NCBI GenBank assembly: GCA_003451595.1
Contig: DMDA01000061.1
Location: forward strand, 93,951-107,804
Reading direction: 5' to 3'
Length of the DNA: 13,854 nucleotides
DNA from: Chloroflexota bacterium
GTDB lineage: Bacteria; Chloroflexota; Anaerolineae; Caldilineales; Caldilineaceae
The translations under genes were made by a program, and so were the position numbers. Below are positions 6,878 to 13,423 of this stretch, in pieces. Within the stretch, counting starts at the first letter, position 1; every line of letters starts with the position of its first letter. The notes beneath the pieces are model-generated. The model saw only the letters and a list, made by a program, of their open reading frames with translations, was not told the origin of the DNA and made no database searches.

Positions 6878-6907
6878 TGTTGCGCGGTGCGTGTTGCGTA
6901 TTGCGTG
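6878..6907. repeat. Low-complexity GTTGCGTATTGCG-type repeat between gntR and nanE
   Basis: The plus strand reads as variations of TTGCG/GTGCG (TTGCGCGGTGCG, GTTGCGTATTGCGTG). It is a second simple-repeat family, different from the GGAGATT family, sitting immediately upstream of the nanE ribosome binding site. Confidence 0.5.
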
Positions 6908-6948
6908 TCAACAACCGACGTCTCCCACACCACGCCCACGCACCACCT

Positions 6949-7650
6949 CTATCTTCGCCGCACCAAGGCCATGCGGTAGCGGTCGCCGCGATAGAGGCTG
7001 GTGGCGGCTTCGACAACGTTGCCCTCCTCGTCGCGGGTGATGCGCCGCGTGAGCAACGCTGGCGCGCCTGCTGCCACACCGAAGATTTCCGCTTCCTCTG
7101 TGGAGAGCAGCACAGCCTCCACACTTTCCTCCGAATACGCCGGGCGCACGCCCAATTCTCGCTCCATCACGGCGTAAAGCGACTGGCTGGCCAGGTCACG
7201 CCCCAGCAGACTGGCAAAGCGCGCGTAGGGCAGATAGACGCGCTCCAACGCCAGCGGTTCGTCGTCGGCAAAACGCAGCCGCTCCAGGTAGATGACCTTG
7301 GCGCCAACCTCCAGGTTAAGTTGCGCCGCCACAGAGACATCGGCGACCGTCGCCGTCATCTGTCGGATCACCGAGTGCGGTCGCCAGCCGCGTGCGCGCA
7401 TCTCTTCGCTGAAGGACATGAAGCTGGCGCTGCGGCTGATCTTGTCGCCGGCCACCAGTGTGCGGCGATTTGGGCGGCGCACCAACAAGCCTTCTTCCGC
7501 AAGCCGGTCGATCGCCACGCGCAGCGTCATGCGACTCACGCCGAGCGACTCCGCCAGCACGCGCTCCGGGGGCAGCGCCGAATCCGCCTTGAGATCACCC
7601 GTTTCGATGCGTTTGCGCAGCTGATCGGCAACCTGGTCGCGCGTGTACAT
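6949..7650 (-). CDS. GntR-family (HutC/UTRA type) transcriptional regulator
   Basis: A 233-residue regulator. A winged helix occupies about residues 8-68, with LPPERVLAESLGVSRMTLR (26-44) as the helix-turn-helix and LAEEGLLVRRPNRRTLVA as the wing. A UTRA ligand-binding domain follows (about 85-230: VIYLERLRFADDEPLALERV, YAVMERELGV, LLTRRITRDEEGN). This is the architecture of NagR and DasR, which bind GlcN-6-P or GlcNAc-6-P. It is the first gene of the amino-sugar operon, and operators resembling the DasR/NagR site lie on its promoter, so autoregulated repression relieved by an amino-sugar phosphate is likely (inference). The Shine-Dalgarno before the ATG is weak (AAGTGA). Confidence 0.93.
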   Translation of the reverse strand: MYTRDQVADQLRKRIETGDLKADSALPPERVLAESLGVSRMTLRVAIDRLAEEGLLVRRPNRRTLVAGDKISRSASFMSFSEEMRARGWRPHSVIRQMTATVADVSVAAQLNLEVGAKVIYLERLRFADDEPLALERVYLPYARFASLLGRDLASQSLYAVMERELGVRPAYSEESVEAVLLSTEEAEIFGVAAGAPALLTRRITRDEEGNVVEAATSLYRGDRYRMALVRRR

Positions 7651-7688
7651 GAGTCACTTCACTGTGAAATTGGTTTGTGAACATTCTC

Positions 7689-7718
7689 ATCATAACAGTT
7701 TGGTATAAAATTTGTCAA
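7689..7718 (-). promoter_or_regulatory. Promoter of the gntR-nanE operon
   Basis: On the minus strand: a perfect TTGACA (7713-7718), an 18-nt spacer and TATGAT (7689-7694). Predicted start near 7682, about 30 nt before the gntR ATG. The first TGGTATA operator lies inside the spacer. Confidence 0.7.
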
Positions 7719-7765
7719 TAAAAAACGCAAAATTATACCAAAATTAAGATATGGTATAGACAAAA
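7699..7765. promoter_or_regulatory. Three TGGTATA operator sites for the GntR regulator
   Basis: The core TGGTATA occurs at 7701-7707 (plus), 7734-7740 (minus, as TATACCA) and 7752-7758 (plus). Sites one and two form the inverted pair TTTGGTATAA / TTATACCAAA. Site three, TGGTATAGACAA, matches 10 of 12 positions of TGGTCTAGACCA, the known DasR-type palindrome of this regulator subfamily. The first site is within the gntR promoter and the others lie just upstream. Confidence 0.65.
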
Positions 7766-7804
7766 TAACTGGCGACAAATTGCAGAGCAAAAGCCCCCAC
7801 CCAG

Positions 7805-7850
7805 TCTCTCAATCTCCAATTTTCCACTCTCCAATTTCCACTCTCCAATC
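7805..7850. repeat. CAATCTCC/CCACTCTCC repeat tract upstream of argG
   Basis: Imperfect repeats of AATCTCC, TTCCACTCTCC and CCAATTT, a member of the GGAGATT family in the reverse orientation. It precedes the predicted argG promoter. Confidence 0.6.
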
Positions 7851-7859
7851 GCCATCCGC

Positions 7860-7865
7860 TATACT
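7860..7865 (+). promoter_or_regulatory. -10 box for the argG leader transcript
   Basis: TATACT, 5 of 6 to consensus; the region 16-18 nt upstream lies in the repeat tract and has no good -35. A start about 7-8 nt downstream would fall at or next to the ATG at 7873, making the small leader ORF nearly leaderless. Confidence 0.4.
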
Positions 7866-7872
7866 ATGCGCC

Positions 7873-7935
7873 ATGACCAACTTGCTGCGCTTGAGGAGGA
7901 TGTCCGCCGGGTGCGGACAAACATCTGCGAATTGA
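7873..7935 (+). CDS. Candidate arginine-rich leader peptide for argG attenuation
   Basis: A 20-codon ORF (ATG to TGA) too short for ordinary gene calling. Codons 4-9 read Leu-Leu-Arg-Leu-Arg-Arg, with the two neighbouring Arg codons being AGG AGG (7894-7899). It has no Shine-Dalgarno but lies just after a -10 box, so leaderless translation is the only obvious route. Its Arg codons are 2 nt upstream of a hairpin (7902-7918), its stop lies on the 5' side of the next stem, and a strong intrinsic terminator follows at 8000-8030 before argG. This matches the layout of ribosome-mediated attenuation with arginine as the signal. No protein-level evidence is possible from sequence alone. Confidence 0.4.
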   Translation: MTNLLRLRRMSAGCGQTSAN

Positions 7936-8030
7936 GGCGACCGCGCTTCAGCGGCGCCGGCAATGTCGCCTGAGCGCAGACTGTGTCACCGCATCCGCAC
8001 GCCACACCGGAACTCCGGGTGGCGTTTTTT
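7902..8030 (+). promoter_or_regulatory. Structured argG leader: alternative hairpins plus intrinsic terminator
   Basis: Stems visible: GTCCGC/GCGGAC (7902-7907 with 7913-7918); TCTGCG/CGCAGA (7924-7929 with 7975-7980) enclosing AGGCGAC/GTCGCCT (7935-7941 with 7965-7971, sharing no bases) and a small CGC/GCG hairpin near 7942-7953. An alternative 7-bp pairing joins GTGCGGA (7911-7917) to TCCGCAC (7994-8000), competing with the first hairpin and touching the base of the terminator. No T-box or familiar riboswitch signature was found, so the regulatory class is inferred from the leader peptide. Confidence 0.5.
8000..8030 (+). terminator. Intrinsic terminator inside the argG leader (attenuator)
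   Basis: CGCCAC-A-CCGG (8000-8010), loop AACT, CCGG-GTGGCG (8015-8024), then TTTTTT. That is a 10-bp GC-rich stem with one bulged A and a clean U-tract, 37 nt upstream of the argG start codon in the sense direction. No full-size gene ends just before it, so it most likely controls entry into argG. Confidence 0.85.
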
Positions 8031-8067
8031 GTTTGGAACTTTTTTCATCACGAAAGGGTCTGCCGAG

Positions 8068-9342
<1,275 letters not shown>

Positions 9343-9512
9343 AGATTGGAGATTGGGAGATTGGAGATTGGGAGATTGGGAGATTGGAGATTGGAGATTA
9401 GGAGATTGGGAGATTAGGAGATTCCGTTTCAATACACCCAATCTCCAATCTCTAATCTCCAATCTCTTAATCTCTTAATCTCCTAATCTCTTAACCTCTT
9501 AATCTCCAATCC
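9343..9512. repeat. Long imperfect hairpin of GGAGATT repeats between argG and argJ
   Basis: The left arm (9343-9423) is a tandem tract of AGATTGG/GGAGATT units 7-9 nt long; the right arm (9438-9512) is the reverse-complement family (AATCTCC, AATCTCTT). The 14-nt spacer between them contains CCGTTTC. The arms could fold into a stem tens of base pairs long in the argG-argJ RNA. The tract starts immediately after the argG stop codon and ends just before the argJ ribosome binding site. Confidence 0.9.
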
Positions 9513-9530
9513 CTCCATAAGGAGAAACCG

Positions 9531-10754
9531 ATGACCTACATCGTCAAGGGCTTCGACGCTGGCGCGGTGGCGGCGGGGATCAAAAAGAACGGTGCGACCG
9601 ATCTAGCGTTGGTGGCGAGCCGCGTGCCGTGTCGAGCCGCAGGCGTCTTTACGCGCAACCTTTTTCCCGCCGCGCCGGTGATCTATGACCGGCAGTTGCT
9701 GGCGTTCAACCCGGAGGCAATCCACGCTGTGCTGGTCAACGCCGGCTGCGCCAATGCCTGCACCGGCCCCGAGGGGAACGCCAACGCCCGTCTTGCCGCC
9801 GAGCAGACCGCACTGCACCTGGGAGCGCACGAACACTCTGTCTTCGTGATGAGCACCGGCGTGATCGGCGTACAGTTGCCGATGGAGAAGTTGCTGGCGG
9901 GCATCCCCAAGGTCGTCGAGACGCTGGCGCCCGACGGCTGGCCCGCCGCCGCCGCCGCCATCATGACCACCGACACCCGCCCGAAGCTGGCCACGCGCCA
10001 GGTCATCCTGGGCGATGTGACGGCAACGATCACCGGCATCGCCAAAGGTGCGGGCATGATCCACCCCAACATGGCGACGATGCTCGCCGTCATCGCCACC
10101 GATGCGTTCATTGCGCAGCCGTTGCTGCAACAGACGCTGACCGCCGCCGTCGATCTCAGTTTCAACCGCATCAGCGTGGACGGCGACACCAGCACCAATG
10201 ACACGGTGCTGCTGCTTGCCAACAGCCTGGCAGACAACGAAGAGATCACCGACGCCGGCAGTTCGACGTACGCAGCCTTCAGCGCCGCCTTGACCGACCT
10301 CTGCACGGAACTGGCGCAGGCGATCGTGCGCGACGGCGAGGGCGCGACGCGCTTCGTCACCGTGCACGTGCGCGGCGCAACCAGCGATGTCGCCGCGCAC
10401 CAAGCCGCCAACACCATCGCCACCAGCCCGCTCGTCAAGACTGCGTTCTTTGGCGGCGACGCCAACTGGGGGCGCATCCTGGCGGCGGTCGGACGCGCGG
10501 GCATCCAGGTCGATCCGGCGCGCTGCGATCTGTTCATCGACGGCGGCCCCGACGCACAGACGCGCAATGGTGAGTTGCAACTCGTGGCGGGCGGCGTGCC
10601 GTTGCCCTACAGCGAGGATGCCGCCAGCGCCATCTTTGCCCAGCCAGAGATCGATGTGCGCGTTGAACTGGGGCTGGGCGTCGGCGCCGCCACCGTGTGG
10701 ACTTCGGACCTGAGCTACGACTACGTGCGCATCAACGGGGATTATCGCACGTAA
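9531..10754 (+). CDS. argJ: Bifunctional glutamate N-acetyltransferase / ornithine acetyltransferase
   Basis: A 407-residue enzyme that transfers the acetyl group from N-acetylornithine to glutamate, recycling acetyl in arginine synthesis; many members also use acetyl-CoA. The family is made as a proprotein that cuts itself before a Thr: AKGAGMIHPNMATMLAVIAT (171-190) contains the MA/TML site with nucleophile Thr183. Other family marks are STGVIGVQLPMEK (108-120) and the C-terminal FGGDANWGRILAAVGRAG. The start ATG has AAGGAG (9519-9524) 6 nt upstream. Downstream of argG in the same direction. Whether it is mono- or bifunctional cannot be decided from sequence; presence of a separate argA/argE elsewhere would tell. 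Confidence 0.96.
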   Translation: MTYIVKGFDAGAVAAGIKKNGATDLALVASRVPCRAAGVFTRNLFPAAPVIYDRQLLAFNPEAIHAVLVNAGCANACTGPEGNANARLAAEQTALHLGAHEHSVFVMSTGVIGVQLPMEKLLAGIPKVVETLAPDGWPAAAAAIMTTDTRPKLATRQVILGDVTATITGIAKGAGMIHPNMATMLAVIATDAFIAQPLLQQTLTAAVDLSFNRISVDGDTSTNDTVLLLANSLADNEEITDAGSSTYAAFSAALTDLCTELAQAIVRDGEGATRFVTVHVRGATSDVAAHQAANTIATSPLVKTAFFGGDANWGRILAAVGRAGIQVDPARCDLFIDGGPDAQTRNGELQLVAGGVPLPYSEDAASAIFAQPEIDVRVELGLGVGAATVWTSDLSYDYVRINGDYRT

Positions 10755-10939
10755 CGCCCCTGTCTGGCTTCCCTCTTGCGCTGAGCCTGTTCCCGTTTGG
10801 TGCAAGCAATTGTGCTGCAGATCATCACCTCTGGCGTGGCGATACATTGCGCCGGGGGCGATGATCGACGACAGACGCCAACGAGTCCGCAGACATTTTT
10901 ATCATCCACTGCACCCTCGACGTTTTCAGCGCAAGACAT
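10742..10939 (-). CDS. Doubtful small Cys-containing ORF
   Basis: A possible 65-residue protein in the argJ-11090 gap, with six Cys (including CGLVGVC and ICSTIAC) and a basic C-terminus (KREQAQRKREARQGR). The ATG at 10939 has GGAGG only 1 nt away; GTG at 10909 with GAGGG 4 nt upstream would give 55 residues. It overlaps the end of argJ tail-to-tail by 13 nt. No family is recognised and third-position GC is unremarkable, so it may be a random ORF. If real, paired Cys could bind zinc. Confidence 0.22.
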   Translation of the reverse strand: MSCAENVEGAVDDKNVCGLVGVCRRSSPPAQCIATPEVMICSTIACTKREQAQRKREARQGRYVR

Positions 10940-10968
10940 CCCTCCGTCACGCTGATGACGCTGCCCTG

Positions 10969-11010
10969 CACTTAACCCACACTTAACACGACCATCACGC
11001 GGTTATCACC
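10969..11010 (+). promoter_or_regulatory. Pho-box-like array of 11-bp direct repeats
   Basis: CACTTAAC is repeated exactly at 10969-10976 and 10980-10987. TTAAC at 10972 and 10983 is followed in the same 11-bp phase by ATCAC at 10994 and 11005. Helical-turn direct repeats are the mark of PhoB/OmpR-type response regulators, and CTTAACCC resembles the cyanobacterial Pho box (PyTTAAPyPy). It lies about 20 bp upstream of a -10 box that lacks a -35, fitting an activated promoter. Confidence 0.45.
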
Positions 11011-11030
11011 TGCAACCTCTGATTGATCTC

Positions 11031-11036
11031 TATACT
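11031..11036 (+). promoter_or_regulatory. -10 box of the exported-protein operon
   Basis: TATACT with no acceptable -35 at 16-18 nt; the direct-repeat array just upstream would supply activator binding. Predicted start near 11043, about 47 nt before the first gene. Confidence 0.5.
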
Positions 11037-11089
11037 GGACGCCGAAGGTCTAGGAAGCGTTCAAGCAAGATCAGTAACAGGAGGTTGTC

Positions 11090-11548
11090 ATGCAAACAAA
11101 GATTCTCGCTATCGGCGTCGCGCTGTTGGTGATGACGTTGTTGTTCACCGGCGTTGCTGCGCCGCGCGCACATGCGCAGGATATTCCAGCGGATGCGGCC
11201 GCGCTGCAAGCGGCGTTTGCCCAACGCGAGGCTGCCTATCAGGAACAGTTGACACAGCTCAACCAGGCCTATGCCGAGCGGCAACGCCTCTACCAGCAAC
11301 AGATCGACGAAATGAATCGGCGGCTGGCGACGGTGCAGCAACAGGTGCAGGCGATTCGCAACCAGGATGCAACGCTACGTCAGCAGATCGCCCAGCTTCA
11401 GTCGTTGCGCGCGGAGCGGCAGGCGCAGTATCGCAGCCAGTTGGAGCAGATGCGCGCCGAGTACGCCAATCGCGCGGCAGCAATCAGCGCCCAACTGACC
11501 GACGTCCAGACGCGACTTGCCGAAGCCAACGCCATGTTGGGACGCTAG
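11090..11548 (+). CDS. Secreted Gln-rich coiled-coil protein
   Basis: A 152-residue protein with a classical Sec signal peptide: basic MQTK start, hydrophobic core to about residue 24, and a likely cut after AHA (29). The mature part is one long heptad-patterned helix (about 35-150), rich in Gln, Ala and Arg, for example LQAAFAQREAAYQEQLTQL, RRLATVQQQVQAIRNQ and LRQQIAQLQSLRAERQ. No catalytic motif is visible. The ATG has AGGAGG (11079-11084) 5 nt upstream. First gene of an operon with a coiled-coil lipoprotein and ApbE; both coiled-coil proteins are exported, so they may associate outside the membrane (inference). OmpH/Skp-like proteins share this look but no homology is claimed. Confidence 0.85.
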   Translation: MQTKILAIGVALLVMTLLFTGVAAPRAHAQDIPADAAALQAAFAQREAAYQEQLTQLNQAYAERQRLYQQQIDEMNRRLATVQQQVQAIRNQDATLRQQIAQLQSLRAERQAQYRSQLEQMRAEYANRAAAISAQLTDVQTRLAEANAMLGR

Positions 11549-11600
11549 TCGCGACATACAGATTGCCATGCAACAAGTTGCCTTGAAAGGAGCAAAAAAG

Positions 11601-12353
11601 ATGACGCACTTGAATTATGCCAAGAGCCTGCTTGCCGTGCTGTTGTTCGGCGCCGTGTTGGTGCTCAGTGGTTGTGGCGGCAAAGCGGAAGCTGCGCCCG
11701 CAGATGCAGCGCCAGCGGCAGAACTCACCACGGCGGAGACGACTGGACAGGGCGAAGCACAGGTGCAAACAAGCTCGGCAGAAGTGGCGGTCTCCACCGA
11801 TGATGCCAATGCACGCTATCTTGCGGAAGTGCAGACGCTGCTGGCTGAGCGCGAAACGCTGTTGGCAAAGCAGTTGGAAGAGAGCAAACAGGCGCTTGTC
11901 GACCTCGACGCCCAGGCGCAGGCGCAGATCACCGAACTTCAGAGCCAGATCGACGCGCTGGTCACCGAAGCAACACAGAAGCAGGCTGACATCCAATCCC
12001 TGCAGAAAGAGGCGTTGGCGGTGCAACAGGCCATGCAACAGGACGCCCAGGCGCTCCAAAACGAACTGTTGGCATTGCAGGCAAATGACGCCCGCCTGAC
12101 TGAAGAGTTGAACGGCGCGATCGCTCAGTTGCAAGCCGCTTACAACGAGATTGCGGCGCGTCAGCAGGCAGTCGCCTACGCGGCCTCCAACAACAATGAC
12201 GGCGGCAACAATGGCGGCGGTAATAGCGGCAACAACGACAGCGGCAATCAGCGCTATGAAGAGCACGAAGATGACCACGACGACCATGGCGACGATCACG
12301 AAGAGCACGAAGAGCACAAGGAGCACAAAGAGAAAGAGCATGATGACGACTGA
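11601..12353 (+). CDS. Coiled-coil lipoprotein with His/Asp/Glu-rich C-terminal tail
   Basis: A 250-residue lipoprotein. The signal ends in the lipobox LSGC with Cys25, so the protein is expected to be lipid-anchored on the outside of the cytoplasmic membrane. An Ala/Thr-rich linker (26-65) is followed by a long coiled coil (about 70-190: LAERETLLAKQLEESKQAL, ITELQSQIDALVTEATQKQ). An Asn/Gly linker (197-216) leads to an acidic tail (219-250) with eight His among Asp/Glu repeats, suited to bind divalent metal ions. The ATG at 11601 is chosen with AAAGGAG (11586-11592) upstream; an earlier in-frame ATG would add 28 residues lacking export features. Its end overlaps the apbE start by 14 nt. Function unknown. 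Confidence 0.88.
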   Translation: MTHLNYAKSLLAVLLFGAVLVLSGCGGKAEAAPADAAPAAELTTAETTGQGEAQVQTSSAEVAVSTDDANARYLAEVQTLLAERETLLAKQLEESKQALVDLDAQAQAQITELQSQIDALVTEATQKQADIQSLQKEALAVQQAMQQDAQALQNELLALQANDARLTEELNGAIAQLQAAYNEIAARQQAVAYAASNNNDGGNNGGGNSGNNDSGNQRYEEHEDDHDDHGDDHEEHEEHKEHKEKEHDDD

Positions 12354-13359
12354 GGTCAACGCTGTAGCGCCGTGGCAATGGTGGGAGCATCGCTTTACTG
12401 CAATGAACACCACGGTCGAGGTGCAGGTGTACGGGCGCAACCCAACACAACCGCTTGCCGTCGAGCAACTTTTTCGTGAGGCTGAGCAACGCATGAGCCG
12501 CTTTCTGTCCGACAGTGAACTCTCTCGCTTCAACGCCACCGGCGACCAACCGGTGACACTGTCGCCCGAACTCTTCGACGCCCTGGAAGCGGCGCTGGCG
12601 GCGGCGTGGGCTACGGACGGACTCTTCGACCCCACGCTGCTGGATGATCTGGTGGCGGCAGGGTACGACCGCAGCTTCGAGCACGTGGTGGAACGCGCTC
12701 AGTTCCGCTGGAGCGCACCGGTTGACCTGCACGATGCGCCGCAGGTGACGCGCCGTCGCCTGTTCAGCTACGCCGACATTCAGCTTGATCGGGCGGGGCG
12801 GCGCGCAACGAAACCGGCTGCGCTCCGCCTCGACCTGGGCGGCATGGGCAAAGGGTGGACGGTGGATCGGGCGGCGGAGTTGCTGTTGGGCGAAGGGCCG
12901 TTCCTGGTTAACGCCGGCGGCGACCTCTACGCACATGGGCAACCCGGCGACCGGCGAGGTTGGGAGATCACGATCGAACACCCATGGCGGCCAGAGCAGT
13001 GGATCGCCCGGCTCTTTCTCGACCACATGGCGCTGGCGACCTCAACCATCATGAAGCGGCGGTGGCGACGCAATGGCGCGCTCCATCATCACCTGATCGA
13101 CCCGCGCAGTGGTCGCCCCGCCAACACGGATGCAGCTTCGGTCACCGTTGTTGCCCCACGCACGCTGCTGGCGGAGGTTTTCGCCAAAGTTGCGCTGGTG
13201 CTGGGCGCCGAAGCCGGCATCGCCTTTCTGGAGCAGACCCCGGACATCGACGGATTGATCTACACCACTGACGGACGCCTCCTGCACACGACGGGTCTTC
13301 GCGACCGGATCGACGCCCTGGCGCCAACCGGTCAAAGCGACGCAGAGACCAGCCAGTAG
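12340..13359 (+). CDS. apbE: ApbE-family FAD:protein FMN transferase
   Basis: A 339-residue protein of the ApbE family, which uses FAD and Mg to attach FMN covalently to Thr/Ser of partner proteins. Signatures: EQRMSRFLSDSELSRFNA (49-66), TDGLFDPT (92-99), LDLGGMGKGWTVD (164-176), LVNAGGDLYAHG (189-200) and HHHLIDPRSGRP (249-260). Two usual Mg-ligand positions differ: the AD-x-x-x-T motif reads AEVFAK (278-283), so Asp is Glu279 and Thr is Lys283. There is no signal peptide or lipobox, so the enzyme is probably cytoplasmic. The start (ATG 12340 or 12343) lies within the lipoprotein gene, which indicates translational coupling. The lipoprotein contains no recognisable D-x-x-(S/T)-G-A-(S/T) acceptor site; the substrate may be the following truncated gene or lie outside. 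Confidence 0.9.
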   Translation: MMTTEVNAVAPWQWWEHRFTAMNTTVEVQVYGRNPTQPLAVEQLFREAEQRMSRFLSDSELSRFNATGDQPVTLSPELFDALEAALAAAWATDGLFDPTLLDDLVAAGYDRSFEHVVERAQFRWSAPVDLHDAPQVTRRRLFSYADIQLDRAGRRATKPAALRLDLGGMGKGWTVDRAAELLLGEGPFLVNAGGDLYAHGQPGDRRGWEITIEHPWRPEQWIARLFLDHMALATSTIMKRRWRRNGALHHHLIDPRSGRPANTDAASVTVVAPRTLLAEVFAKVALVLGAEAGIAFLEQTPDIDGLIYTTDGRLLHTTGLRDRIDALAPTGQSDAETSQ

Positions 13360-13423
13360 CAACGACTGCAGGTCACGTCCAGAATCATGACACAACTATT
13401 CTTGAGGACAACAGGTGAACTCT

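Noticed and set aside
6031..7680. 549-residue plus-strand open frame
   Set aside because: It is antisense to nanE and gntR, both of which have clear family motifs; composition is His/Arg/Gln-rich as expected for a GC-rich shadow frame.
7873..8030. T-box leader for argG
   Set aside because: No AGGGTGG-N-ACCGCG motif; the nearest sequence (GTGTCACCGCA near 7983-7993) breaks the tRNA-pairing bases, and no recognisable Stem I motifs are present.
7963..8067. Upstream ATG extending ArgG by 35 residues
   Set aside because: The added sequence is encoded by the leader stems and terminator, and ArgG proteins begin close to the AYSGGLDTS motif.
9343..9512. CRISPR array
   Set aside because: Units are 7-9 nt, directly adjacent, without unique spacers of regular length, and the two halves are in opposite orientation; no cas genes are present.
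9603..10847. 414-residue minus-strand open frame
   Set aside because: Antisense to argJ along nearly its whole length, with low-complexity Gly/His/Asp composition and no family features.
11484..12635. 383-residue minus-strand frame with a hydrophobic Val/Ile/Leu-rich stretch
   Set aside because: The hydrophobic run is the reverse reading of the Asn/Asp/His-rich tail of the lipoprotein; the sense genes have strong start signals and motifs.
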